Shown: piece by piece, positions 16,864-25,438 of the stretch
Layout: each line of letters begins with the position of its first letter
How positions within the stretch are numbered: position 1 is the first letter of the stretch
Assembly: GCF_900105535.1 (NCBI RefSeq)
Contig: NZ_LT629779.1
Coordinates: 558,001-622,000 of the forward strand
Direction of reading: 5' to 3'
Length of the DNA stretch: 64,000 nucleotides
DNA from: Pseudarthrobacter equi
Lineage (GTDB): Bacteria > Actinomycetota > Actinomycetes > Actinomycetales > Micrococcaceae
Made by a program: the position numbers and the translations under genes
The notes under the pieces: model-generated
What the model was told of the DNA's origin: nothing
The model's database searches: none
What the model saw: the letters and a program-made list of their open reading frames with translations, nothing else

Positions 16864-18075
16864 TCAGGCTCCTTCGGTGGGGCTGGTCTCCGGGGAGGTG
16901 CCCGGCAGTTGAATCAGGGCGCTCTTCGCGGCGGCGGATTCCTCCACGGCGTTGAGGATGTACTGCACGTTCAGTCCTTCCTCGAACGACGGCGAGGGCG
17001 GGGTTTGATCCCGGATGGCGGTGAGGAAGTCCCGGACCTGGTGGGTAAAGGTATGTTCCCAGCCGATGATATGGCCCTGCGGCCACCACGCTTCGAGGTA
17101 GGGGTGCTCGGGTTCGTTGACCAGGATGCGGCGGAATCCCTGCTCGCGCACCGGGGCGGTGGCGTCCAGGAACCCGAGTTCGTTGAGGTTTTCCAGGTCG
17201 AACAGAATGGTGCCCTTGTCGCCGTAGATCTCGAGCTTGAGGCTGTTCTTCTGGCCCGTCGCCACCCGGGAGACCTCCACTGAGGCGATGGCCCCTGAGG
17301 CGAGGGACAGCGTGGCCCAGGCGGCGTCGTCGACGGTGACGTCCTCCAGGCCTTCCCCGGCGGAATTGCCGCCGGGACGCTGCGGAACGAACGTATGGAG
17401 CCGGCCGGTGACCTCCGTGACCTGGTCGCCCAGGAGGTAGAGGACCTGGTCGATGGCGTGGGAGGCGATGTCGCCCAGCGCGCCGGAGCCGGCAGTCTCC
17501 TTGCGGAGCCGCCAGGTCATGGGCGATTGGTCGTCGGCCAGCCAGTCCTGGAGGTAGGCGGCGCGGACGTGCCGGACGGTGCCGAGCCGGCCTTCGGCGA
17601 TGAGCTCCCGGGCCAGGGCAAGGGCGGGGACGCGGCGGTAGTTGAAACCGATCATGGACTGAACGCCCCTGGCGCGTGCCTTCGCGGCGGCGGCGGTCAT
17701 GAGCTCGGCTTCGGCAAGGGTGTTGGCGAGCGGCTTCTCAACCAGCACGTGCTTGCCGGCTTCCAGTGCTGCGATGGCGATCTCGGCGTGCATCCAGCCG
17801 GGGGCGCAGATGTCGATGATATGGATGTCGTCCCGGTCGATGACTTCACGCCAGTCGGTGGCAGACTCGGCCCAGCCGTACCTGGTGGCGGCCTCGGCCA
17901 CGGCGGTGGCGTCCCGGCCCACGAGCACTTTCTGCTCGAAGGCCGGGACGTCGAAGAAACTTGCCACGTTCCGCCACGCATTTGAATGGGCTTTGCCCAT
18001 GAAGGCGTAACCGATGGCGGCCACCCCGAGGGATGGGGGAGCCGGGGTTGCGGTTGGGTGTGCGGGAGTGGTCAT
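16864..18075 (-). CDS. Gfo/Idh/MocA-family oxidoreductase (II), LgdA-like
   Basis: 403 residues. The cofactor motif AAIGYAFMGKAHS, EKPLANT, the substrate block MIGFNYRRVPALALAREL, the WRLRKE segment and GSGALGDIASHAID resemble the levoglucosan-dehydrogenase (LgdA) and related inositol dehydrogenase subgroup as I remember it. Such enzymes oxidise a ring hydroxyl, typically C3, with NAD. The GDxxxHAID histidine and EKP lysine are the usual catalytic pair. ATG start; the C-terminal 20 residues are Pro/Ser/Thr-rich. Confidence 0.85.
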   Translation of the reverse strand: MTTPAHPTATPAPPSLGVAAIGYAFMGKAHSNAWRNVASFFDVPAFEQKVLVGRDATAVAEAATRYGWAESATDWREVIDRDDIHIIDICAPGWMHAEIAIAALEAGKHVLVEKPLANTLAEAELMTAAAAKARARGVQSMIGFNYRRVPALALARELIAEGRLGTVRHVRAAYLQDWLADDQSPMTWRLRKETAGSGALGDIASHAIDQVLYLLGDQVTEVTGRLHTFVPQRPGGNSAGEGLEDVTVDDAAWATLSLASGAIASVEVSRVATGQKNSLKLEIYGDKGTILFDLENLNELGFLDATAPVREQGFRRILVNEPEHPYLEAWWPQGHIIGWEHTFTHQVRDFLTAIRDQTPPSPSFEEGLNVQYILNAVEESAAAKSALIQLPGTSPETSPTEGA

Positions 18076-18106
18076 GGCGTGTTCCTGCTGCTTCCTGCTG
18101 GCTGAG

Positions 18107-19228
18107 CTAGAGAGTTGCGGTTTCCGGGGCCCAGTCCTCGGGGAGGGCTGTGGAAACCGGAGCTGAGCTTTCGACGTTCACGAAGGTTCCGGAGTCGATG
18201 GATTCGGAGATCGAGACCATGCTGTCCAGCACGTGGTAGGCGAGGTCGCCGGTGGCCCGATGCGGCACGCCTGCGCGGATGGCGCGGGCCATGTCCAGGG
18301 CACCCATGCCGCGGCCGTTTGCAGGGCCGGTGGCCGGGATGGTGGTCCAGTCTTCGTCACCGGCGCGCCAGAGCCTGATGTCGCCGGTGAAATAGTTGGG
18401 GTCCGGCAGGGAGATGGTGGCTTCCGTGCCGGTGATTTCCACGAACCCCATCCGGGCGCGGGGGGATTCGAAGGAGAAGACGCTGTGCGAGGAGGCGCCG
18501 GATTCGAACTGGGCCATCGCTGAGACGTGGGTGGGGACCTCCACGGTGAATTCCTCGCCGGCCTTGGGCCCGGAACCGATGACGCGGACCTCCTTGGCCT
18601 TGGACCCGACGGCGGCCACCTTGCGGATTGAGCCGAAGGCCTGGACCAGGGTGGTGAGGTAGTACGGTCCCATGTCGAACAGGGGGCCGGCGCCATGCTG
18701 GAAAAGGAACGCGGGATTGGGGTGCCAGGATTCCGGGCCGGGGGTCTGGAAGGTGGTCATGGCGGTCAGCGGCGTGCCGATGTCGCCGCGCTGGATGAGC
18801 CGCAGCGCAGTCTGGATCCCGGCGCCCAGGAACGTGTCCGGTGCAGTGCCGAGCCGGATACCTGCGGCGTCGGCAGCCTTGAGCAGGCCAAGCCCGGATT
18901 CGCGGTCCAGGGAGAAGGGCTTCTCGGTCCAGACGTGCTTGCCGGCGTTCACCGCTGCGGTGGCCACCTCCACGTGGGCGGCGGGGATGGTGAGGTTGAC
19001 GATGATTTCGACATCGGGGTGGTTCAGCGCCTTTTCCGGGCCGCCCCATTCAGGGATGCCGTATTCCTTGGCGCGGGCCTCGGCGGCGTCTTCGAAGAGG
19101 TCGGCGATCACCAGGACCTTCAGGTCCGGGAAGACGGTGAGGTTGTCCAGGTACTGCTTGGAGATGTTGCCCGCGCCGATCACTGCAACGCCAACCGGTC
19201 CCTTGCGGGTGGATGGTGTGAAACTCAT
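18107..19228 (-). CDS. Gfo/Idh/MocA-family oxidoreductase (III)
   Basis: 373 residues. VAVIGAGNISKQYL (Rossmann), TEKPFSLD (EKP), and FDMGPYYLTTLVQAFG carrying the conserved GPYY block. The mid-protein HPNPAFLFQHGAGPLFDMGPYY pattern is seen in GFOR-like proteins of sugar gene clusters. Its 3' neighbour in the transcript starts 31 bp later; upstream it shares a 4-bp ATGA overlap with the TIM-barrel gene, a sign of coupled translation. Confidence 0.85.
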   Translation of the reverse strand: MSFTPSTRKGPVGVAVIGAGNISKQYLDNLTVFPDLKVLVIADLFEDAAEARAKEYGIPEWGGPEKALNHPDVEIIVNLTIPAAHVEVATAAVNAGKHVWTEKPFSLDRESGLGLLKAADAAGIRLGTAPDTFLGAGIQTALRLIQRGDIGTPLTAMTTFQTPGPESWHPNPAFLFQHGAGPLFDMGPYYLTTLVQAFGSIRKVAAVGSKAKEVRVIGSGPKAGEEFTVEVPTHVSAMAQFESGASSHSVFSFESPRARMGFVEITGTEATISLPDPNYFTGDIRLWRAGDEDWTTIPATGPANGRGMGALDMARAIRAGVPHRATGDLAYHVLDSMVSISESIDSGTFVNVESSAPVSTALPEDWAPETATL

Positions 19229-19977
19229 GCTTTGGCTCCTTCGGTGGCGGTGTTGTTGTTGAGGAAGGCCAGGCTCTGGGTGATGCCGTCGAAGATGTCG
19301 CCGGAGTAGTCATCGAATTCCACCACGCCAACGTCGAGGGACTTTGCGGCGGCGATCACGTCCAGGACGGGGACCTTGCCCTGTCCGGCGGGCTGCTGGG
19401 CCTTGGTATCCGTGGTCAGGTTGCCGTCCTTGATGTGGATGAACTTCACCCGGTCACCGAGCTTGGTGAGGATATCCACGGGGTCCTGGCCGCCCACGGC
19501 CACCCAGTAGGTGTCGACCTCCAGGACCAGCTCAGGGTCCAGCAGGGACTCGAAGTACTCCAGCGCGGTGCGTCCCTCAATGCTGGACTGCAGTTCCCAG
19601 GCGTGGTTGTGGTACCCCACGGTGATGCCGTACTCGGCGCCCTTCTTCGCTGCGGCGTTGAGCTTGGCTGCAGTGGCCTGGATGGTTTCGGCGTCCTGCC
19701 AGTGCTCGGCGGGCAGGAAGGGATCGATGACGGTGCTGATGCCCAGTTCCTTCGCCGCGGTGAAGATCTCGTCCTGGTCCTGGGACAGCAGCGGCGCATG
19801 GCCGGAGGGTGCGGTGAGGCCGTTCTCCTTCAGCGCGGCACCGAGTTCCTTGGCCGTAGCGACGAAGTTGTAGGGCTCAACCTGGGTGAAGCCGATCTCC
19901 GCGACCTTCTTGATGGTGCCGGGCAGGTCCTCCGCGATGGCGTTGCGCAGGGTGTAGAGCTGGAGTGAATAAGACAT
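19225..19977 (-). CDS. Sugar phosphate isomerase/epimerase-family TIM barrel (II)
   Basis: 250 residues, a short single-domain member. Conserved features are LQLYTLRNAI, VGYHNHAWEL (His/Glu metal site), VLEVDTYWVAVGG, KFIHIKDGN and VGVVEFDDY. The QLYTLR start marks the IolE/hydroxypyruvate-isomerase-like class found with Gfo/Idh dehydrogenases. It lies 40 bp after the second permease gene and overlaps the next oxidoreductase by 4 bp. Isomerase, epimerase or eliminase on an oxidised sugar is likely. Confidence 0.85.
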   Translation of the reverse strand: MSYSLQLYTLRNAIAEDLPGTIKKVAEIGFTQVEPYNFVATAKELGAALKENGLTAPSGHAPLLSQDQDEIFTAAKELGISTVIDPFLPAEHWQDAETIQATAAKLNAAAKKGAEYGITVGYHNHAWELQSSIEGRTALEYFESLLDPELVLEVDTYWVAVGGQDPVDILTKLGDRVKFIHIKDGNLTTDTKAQQPAGQGKVPVLDVIAAAKSLDVGVVEFDDYSGDIFDGITQSLAFLNNNTATEGAKA

Positions 19978-20017
19978 GGGTTTCCTATCAGGATGGTTGG
20001 CGACGATGTTGGGCAGG

Positions 20018-20908
20018 TTAGCGGCCGGCGAGGGATCCGCCGATGCCGCCGACGCTGAAGTACTTGTTCAGGGTGGCGAAGACGATGACGGGCGGGAGCA
20101 TCATCACCACGGCGAGGGCCATCACGGAGGTCCAGTCCGTGGCGTTCTGCTGGAAGAAGGACTGCACGCCCATGGGAAGGGTGAAGATTTCGTTGGAACG
20201 CAGGAACACGATGGCTACCAGGTAGTCGTTCCAGGCAAGGAGGAAGGCAAAGATGGCGGTGGACAGGATTCCCGGGAGGGAGTTGCGCAGCACCACCTTG
20301 GTGAAGGAGCCGAAGACTGAGCAGCCGTCGATCCAGGACGCCTCTTCCAGGCTGATGGGGATGGAGTCGAAGTAGGCGGCCATCATCCAGGTGGCAACGG
20401 TCATGGTGGAGCCCACGTAGATGATGGTCAGGCCCATGAGGTTGTCCACCAGGCCCATCCCTGCGAACAGGATGAACAGCGGCACCACGGAGGTGATGAT
20501 GGGCAGGGACTGCATGACGAACAGGAGCAGCGAGTAGCCGGAGACTGCCTTGGACCGGCCGCGGGACAGGACATAGCCGGCCGGAGCGGCGACCGCCACG
20601 GACACCAGCACGGTTGCCAGTGTGGTGATGAGGCTGTTCTTGAGCCAGGTGGCGGCGAGGGTCTTGGAGAAAACGTTGCTGAGGTTCTCGAAGGTCAGGC
20701 CGGTGGCGGTGCTGTTCGGTCCGGGGGTGAAGGCCAGGATCACGGTGACCAGGATGGGAACCAGCACAACGGCGGTGATGGCAAGGATCAGGACGAACCG
20801 CCACCAGCGGCCGCGCATGCCGGCTTCGGACAGGACCCGGCGTGGTTTGCTCTCGTCGATTCCGAGTGCGGGGCCGGATTCCGGGTGGGCGTGGAGGACT
20901 GCACTCAT
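20018..20908 (-). CDS. Carbohydrate ABC transporter permease, MalG type
   Basis: 296 residues with six hydrophobic helices after a roughly 35-residue cytoplasmic start. The EAA loop that contacts the ATPase is EEASWIDGCSVFGSFTKVV, with the conserved Gly. It pairs with the permease encoded just upstream; its ATG overlaps that stop codon by one base (TAATG). No ATPase gene is in the locus, so a shared MsiK-like ATPase elsewhere is expected, as in many actinobacterial sugar importers. Confidence 0.92.
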   Translation of the reverse strand: MSAVLHAHPESGPALGIDESKPRRVLSEAGMRGRWWRFVLILAITAVVLVPILVTVILAFTPGPNSTATGLTFENLSNVFSKTLAATWLKNSLITTLATVLVSVAVAAPAGYVLSRGRSKAVSGYSLLLFVMQSLPIITSVVPLFILFAGMGLVDNLMGLTIIYVGSTMTVATWMMAAYFDSIPISLEEASWIDGCSVFGSFTKVVLRNSLPGILSTAIFAFLLAWNDYLVAIVFLRSNEIFTLPMGVQSFFQQNATDWTSVMALAVVMMLPPVIVFATLNKYFSVGGIGGSLAGR

Positions 20909-21870
20909 TATTCGACGCTCGACTTTCGGATCTGGCGGTACAGGATGACGGAGATGACCACCAGGGTCATGGTCATGAGGAAGGCGATGGCCACGCCGGG
21001 GCCGGTGGCGAAGTCCTGGAAGACGGTGCGGTAGGCCAGGACCACCAGGGAGGTGGTGGCGCTGACGGGTCCGCCGCCGGTGAGCAGGTAAATGGTGGGG
21101 AAGTCGTTGACGCAGAAGATGGTCATCAGGATCCAGCTGATGTACGTGGACCGGGCGATCAGCGGCAGGGTGATGTGGGTGAACTGCTGCCAGCGGCTGG
21201 CACCGTCCATGCTGGCGGCCTCGTAGACGGTTTCATCCACCGAGGCCAGCGCCGCGGAGGTCATCATCATCATGAAGGGGAAGGACACCCAGACCTTGAA
21301 CGCCATCACCGTGATGGAGGCCAGGGTGGGATCCGCCAGGAACAGCGGGGTCCCCAGTCCGAGGTTGCGGAACATGGAGGGGATAAGGCTGTCCGGGGTG
21401 GCCACCAGCCAGTTCCAGGCCGTGGAGGAGACCACGATGGGCACCACCCAGGGCAGGAGCAGGAGGACCTTGAACGTGTTGCCGGCGGGAATCTTGGTGC
21501 GCAGGAGCAGCGCCAGGCCCAGTCCCACCAGCCAGGAGCCAAAGACACCCACGATGGTGAACCAGAGGGTGAACTGGGCTGCTTTCCAGAACGCCGGCGA
21601 GGTCAGGACGGTGGCGAAGTTTTCCCCGCCGATGAAGTTTCCGGTCTGCAGCAGGTTCCCGTCATGGGTGGCCTGGACGGCCGCGTAAACCAGCGGGTAG
21701 CCGTGGATGAGGACGAGCAGGACGACGGACGGGAGCAGGAGCCAGAAGAACGTCCTGGTTGCCTGCGCCGAGAGCTTGCTCTTGCGCTTCCCGGGAAGCG
21801 TCCCGGACCCGCCGGGGGCGACTCCCCGGCGGGCCCGGGCCAGGCCGGACTGTGCTGTGGTACTGGACAT
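20908..21870 (-). CDS. Sugar ABC transporter permease, MalF type
   Basis: 320 residues, six core membrane helices after a basic N-terminus. The EAA loop is YEAASMDGASRWQQFTHITLP, shown here in part, with the typical spacing to the last two helices. It forms the channel with the MalG-type partner. It is separated by 12 bp from the binding-protein gene. Confidence 0.92.
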   Translation of the reverse strand: MSSTTAQSGLARARRGVAPGGSGTLPGKRKSKLSAQATRTFFWLLLPSVVLLVLIHGYPLVYAAVQATHDGNLLQTGNFIGGENFATVLTSPAFWKAAQFTLWFTIVGVFGSWLVGLGLALLLRTKIPAGNTFKVLLLLPWVVPIVVSSTAWNWLVATPDSLIPSMFRNLGLGTPLFLADPTLASITVMAFKVWVSFPFMMMMTSAALASVDETVYEAASMDGASRWQQFTHITLPLIARSTYISWILMTIFCVNDFPTIYLLTGGGPVSATTSLVVLAYRTVFQDFATGPGVAIAFLMTMTLVVISVILYRQIRKSSVE

Positions 21871-21882
21871 GGGGGCCCTGTC

Positions 21883-23208
21883 CTACTTCTTCAGGACGGA
21901 TTCGAGGCCGGACTGGAAGGCCTGCAGCGCGGACTTGGCGTCGGACTTGCCGGTGATGATGGTCTGGCTGAACTGGTTCAGTGCCTGCCCGCCGTCGAGC
22001 GCTGCGAGGTTGGCGTTCAGGGTGTTGCCCTGCGAGGCGAAGGTCTTCGCGATCGGCTGCCATTCCTTGACGATCTTGACGTTGTTGGGGTCGTCGGCGA
22101 ACTCGGGGATCTCGGTGATCGACTTGAAGACGGGGAGGGCGGACATGAGCTTCTTCTGCCAGAGCTGCTTGAGCTGGCCCAGGTAGTAGACCAGGAATTC
22201 TTCGGACGCGTCCTGCGACGGGGTGTTGGTGTACATCATGATGTTGTTCGGGAAGACGATGGTGGCCTTGTCGCCGTGCGGGCCGGTGATGGGATCCGCC
22301 ACGAGCAGGTCGCCGGAGGTATCGCCCACCCGCTGCGGGACGTTGACCTGGAAGAGGCCGTAGCCGGCCTTGCCGTCCTTCCACTGGGCGGACATGTTGT
22401 CCGTGGTGTAGCTGACCGCTGCGGGGTCCACGATGCCGTTGGAGACCAGTTCCAGAACGAATTCCATGGCCTCGACGTTGCGGTCGTTGAGCAGGTCCAG
22501 CTCGCCGTCCTTGTTGAACACGCCGCCGCCGTTGTTGACCATCATCATGATCATGGAGTGGTTGGCGTAGTTGTTGCCGGTGCCGGCACCTGTGGTGAAG
22601 CCGAACGCGCCGACCTTTTTCAGCGCCTTGCCGGCCTCCAGGAGGGACGGCCAGTCAGTGGGCAGGGCAACGTTGGCCTTTTCGAACAGGGACTTGCGGT
22701 ACCAGAAGACGCGCATGTCCAGCTGCCACGGCACCGCCACGTAGCCCTTGTCTGACTTGAACGGGTCCAGCACGCCCGGAAGGAAATCGTCGAACTGGCC
22801 GTTGGACTTGAGCTTGTCGATGACCTTGTCTGCGTACGCAATCTGGCCCTGCTGCTCGAACTGGAACGCCTGGAAGCCGCCGCCGGTGGACACTGCCGGG
22901 CCGGTCTTGGAGGCAATGGCGGAGGAGAAGGTCTGGTAGAAGTTGGCCCACTGGATGATCTGGTAAGACGCCTTGCTGCCGTTCGCACCGGAGAAGCCCT
23001 CCGCAACGACCTTCGCGGCGTCGTTGTACGCGGGGGTGGCCCACGGCATATCCCAAAACTTGATGGTTCCCCCGGCGCCGCCTCCGCCGCCCTGGCTTGC
23101 CGATCCTCCGCCGCAGGCCGCAAGCAGGGGAACGGATGCAGCCGCGGCTGTCAGGCCCAGGAAACCGCGGCGGGAGAAGGAACGGCTCTGGTGGGTGTTT
23201 GCGTTCAT
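21883..23208 (-). CDS. Extracellular sugar-binding lipoprotein (family 1), Tat-type signal
   Basis: 441 residues. The N-terminus carries SRRGFLGL (twin-arginine motif) followed by a hydrophobic stretch and the lipobox LLAAC, so it should be exported folded by Tat and lipid-anchored. After a Gly/Ser linker the mature protein has the solute-binding family 1 pattern (IKFWDMPWATPAY, YVAVPWQLDMRVFWYRKSLF). It delivers substrate to the two permeases encoded directly downstream. The 109-bp gap upstream may hold a promoter. Confidence 0.92.
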   Translation of the reverse strand: MNANTHQSRSFSRRGFLGLTAAAASVPLLAACGGGSASQGGGGGAGGTIKFWDMPWATPAYNDAAKVVAEGFSGANGSKASYQIIQWANFYQTFSSAIASKTGPAVSTGGGFQAFQFEQQGQIAYADKVIDKLKSNGQFDDFLPGVLDPFKSDKGYVAVPWQLDMRVFWYRKSLFEKANVALPTDWPSLLEAGKALKKVGAFGFTTGAGTGNNYANHSMIMMMVNNGGGVFNKDGELDLLNDRNVEAMEFVLELVSNGIVDPAAVSYTTDNMSAQWKDGKAGYGLFQVNVPQRVGDTSGDLLVADPITGPHGDKATIVFPNNIMMYTNTPSQDASEEFLVYYLGQLKQLWQKKLMSALPVFKSITEIPEFADDPNNVKIVKEWQPIAKTFASQGNTLNANLAALDGGQALNQFSQTIITGKSDAKSALQAFQSGLESVLKK

Positions 23209-23317
23209 GGTGTGTCCTTTCGGGACCGCCGCGCGATGCGTTGTGGTGCGGTCCTGCTCATCGTTGAGAGTGGAGGTGGGACTGGACTGCTGGTTGGTTG
23301 CGTATCGGAGGGGCTGG

Positions 23318-24145
23318 TTACGTGTCAGCGAAAGTTGCGTAAAGCTCGGTCAGCCGGGCAAACCGGGTGAGGTCGTCCGGCCGGGTGCCGGCTGTGAGGT
23401 GATCCTTGAGGCGGCGCCACGCCGTCCGGTGGGCTGATTCATACAGGGTGGGCAGCAAAAGTCCGCCGTGCGGCCCGGTGACCCGGACTTCGGCGGGCCA
23501 GGCGGCGGCGGGCTCGGGCAGCCGGACGCTGACGCCGCCGTCGGCCGTGTACAGCCGGATATCGACGCCGGCGGGACGGGCCGCGGTCAGCACGCCGTGG
23601 GCGGACATCGGGGCACCGTTGGCGAGCCTTCCGCCGAACGTGTAACCGGTGGTCCCGCGCTGCAGGAGGGACACGGCGTCGAGCGTTCCGGTTACCTCCA
23701 GCAGCACGGCGAGGTGCTCGCCGAGGAGCCGCTGCGGGTCCGTGCCGGGTGCCGCCGTGGCGACGCTGTCCAGCATGGCCGCCGTGCCCAGGGCGCTCCG
23801 GAATGCCTCCCGGGCATCCGGGCCTCCATCCTGCGACACCAGCGCCGGGTTGGAGGCCCAGCGCAGGTCCAGGACGACGGCGGTGCCCGCGGCTTCGGCG
23901 GCAGCGGACAGTTGGGCGGTGTCCTCGGGGACGGGGTTGACCACCAGGACGCCGCGGCTTCCGGCTTCGATGGCGTGCATGGCCTCGGCGGTCCAGCCCC
24001 GTCCGCCGGCGATGGCGGCGACGTCAGGGGTGGCGGCAGCGCCTGCCGCCGGGCCGAAGGTTGCCGGCAGCGACGCCACGGCCAGGGCGACGGCGCCGGC
24101 TTCCTCGGCGCCGGGGGTTGCCGTGACGGAATAGGTGGCGCTCAT
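23318..24145 (-). CDS. Unassigned partner protein of a Gfo/Idh oxidoreductase (275 aa)
   Basis: The start overlaps the stop of the upstream oxidoreductase by 4 bp (ATGA). The protein is Ala-rich; residues 60-110 (GVLVVNPVPEDTAQL, AVVLDLRWASNP) look like part of a Rossmann or alpha/beta fold, and residues 190-240 (VDIRLYTADGGVSVRLP, EVRVTGPHGGLLLP) like the beta-sheet half of Gfo/Idh proteins. It lacks both the GxGxxG and EKP motifs. It may be a degenerate, non-catalytic paralogue of its neighbour; I do not recognise a named family. Confidence 0.6.
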   Translation of the reverse strand: MSATYSVTATPGAEEAGAVALAVASLPATFGPAAGAAATPDVAAIAGGRGWTAEAMHAIEAGSRGVLVVNPVPEDTAQLSAAAEAAGTAVVLDLRWASNPALVSQDGGPDAREAFRSALGTAAMLDSVATAAPGTDPQRLLGEHLAVLLEVTGTLDAVSLLQRGTTGYTFGGRLANGAPMSAHGVLTAARPAGVDIRLYTADGGVSVRLPEPAAAWPAEVRVTGPHGGLLLPTLYESAHRTAWRRLKDHLTAGTRPDDLTRFARLTELYATFADT

Positions 24146-25245
24146 GCTAACGCTCCTGCGGTTGCGGCGATCCCGCCGGGCAGGCGGGCATACTCGGCGG
24201 CGACCCTGTCCACGGTGGCGTCCGCGATGGCCAGGGCGAAGGTGAGGTCATCAATCAGGGTCTGCGCGGACGGCGGCTGTTTGGTTCCGCGCGCCAGCTC
24301 TGCCAGCTCGCGCCACTCGCCCTCGTAGCCGTTGTGGCTGTAGGGACCGAGGGTGGTGGTTTCGGTGCCCCGGCTGAAGGTGGCGGTGGCGGAACCGGCC
24401 TGGACGTAGGAAGGAGTGAAATCGATCCGCAGCGCACTGTGGTCGGCAATGGCCTCGAAGCTCCACTCCGGCTGCCAGGTGCTGTTCATGGCGGCGCGGA
24501 GTTCGATGGTGCGCGTGGGGGTGCGGAGAGAGATGGCGTAGCCGAAAGGCTGGACGTGCCGGGCCTGCAGCACCTGGATGTCGTCGAAGTCCGGGGTGAA
24601 CCGGCGGACCAGGGGGAGGTCGTGGATGGCGAGCCCCATGATCCCCCCCTGCATCATGGATTTGATGACATCGATGTCTGAGTAGTCCGGTGTGCCGGCG
24701 GCGGGGCGCGACACAATCTCCGTGGCGAAGTCTTCGAAGCGGGCGTTGGGCGGAAGCACGATGGAGGAACGGATGGTGTGAGCCGTCTCCGGCAGGTCTT
24801 CCCAGTGACCTTCTGCTGCGAGCCAGCCGGGATCGAAGGTGTGCATGGCACCCACCACGATGGGAACACCCGTTTCGGCACTGACCTCGGAGATGCGCGC
24901 GGCCTCTTCAGCGTTCATGGCGAACGGCTTTTCGCACAGGACGGCTTTCTTGCCGGCCCGGCAGGCGGCGATGACCTGGTCGGCGTGGAACTGGTGCGGG
25001 CTGCAGATGGCAACAATATCCACGGTGCCGTCGCCGAGCAGGGCGTCCATGTTGTTGCTGGACGTGGCACCGACGCGGGCGGCGACGGATGCGGCCACGG
25101 ACTCATCCACATCCATGATGTGGCGTACTTCGAGGATGTCGCGGAGCCGGGCGAGGGCGGGAAGGTGGATGGCCTGTGTGACAGGACCGGCGCCCAGGAT
25201 GCCGACCCCCAGGGGCGTTTCGGCGGGCGTTGTCTGGCTTGGCAA
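24142..25245 (-). CDS. Gfo/Idh/MocA-family oxidoreductase (IV)
   Basis: 367 residues. VGILGAGPVTQAIHL (Rossmann), CEKPFAMN (EKP) and GIMGLAIHDLPLVRRF in the substrate domain, with IHD as the usual GxxxHxxD-like catalytic position. It is the first gene of the catabolic locus. The start is an uncommon TTG at 25245, supported by an AAAGAGG site eight bases upstream and by the family-typical N-terminus. It is divergent from the ROK repressor gene. Confidence 0.85.
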   Translation of the reverse strand: MPSQTTPAETPLGVGILGAGPVTQAIHLPALARLRDILEVRHIMDVDESVAASVAARVGATSSNNMDALLGDGTVDIVAICSPHQFHADQVIAACRAGKKAVLCEKPFAMNAEEAARISEVSAETGVPIVVGAMHTFDPGWLAAEGHWEDLPETAHTIRSSIVLPPNARFEDFATEIVSRPAAGTPDYSDIDVIKSMMQGGIMGLAIHDLPLVRRFTPDFDDIQVLQARHVQPFGYAISLRTPTRTIELRAAMNSTWQPEWSFEAIADHSALRIDFTPSYVQAGSATATFSRGTETTTLGPYSHNGYEGEWRELAELARGTKQPPSAQTLIDDLTFALAIADATVDRVAAEYARLPGGIAATAGALA

Positions 25246-25348
25246 GTCGGTTACCTCTTTGTAGGCGGACTCGGGTTCGGAGGTTGATCGATGCCGTCAA
25301 TCTGCTGTATCGGCAAGGGCGATGTGCTCCTCGTCACAACCTAGGACG

Positions 25349-25374
25349 ACTTTTGACGAGAGTCAAGCAAAAGT
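25349..25374. promoter_or_regulatory. Nested inverted repeats between the ROK gene and the catabolic locus
   Basis: Outer arms ACTTTT (25349-25354) and AAAAGT (25369-25374) enclose TTGAC-GAGA-GTCAA (25353-25366). Placed between divergent starts, this is the best operator candidate for the ROK protein. Confidence 0.5.
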
Positions 25375-25426
25375 TGTTTGCGTCGAATCAATCTTCTGCA
25401 TTGGTGACAGTGCCAAGTCTGCGTGT

Positions 25427-25432
25427 TATGAC
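25427..25432 (+). promoter_or_regulatory. Leaderless -10 box (TATGAC) of the ROK gene
   Basis: TATGAC ends six bases before ATG 25439; GTGACA at 25404-25409 with 17-base spacing may be the -35. Confidence 0.45.
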
Positions 25433-25438
25433 TTGTAC

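Noticed and set aside
20842-22755. 637-codon plus-strand open frame
   Set aside because: It is antisense to the well-supported ABC transporter genes and has low-complexity Gly/Asp/His/Gln composition.
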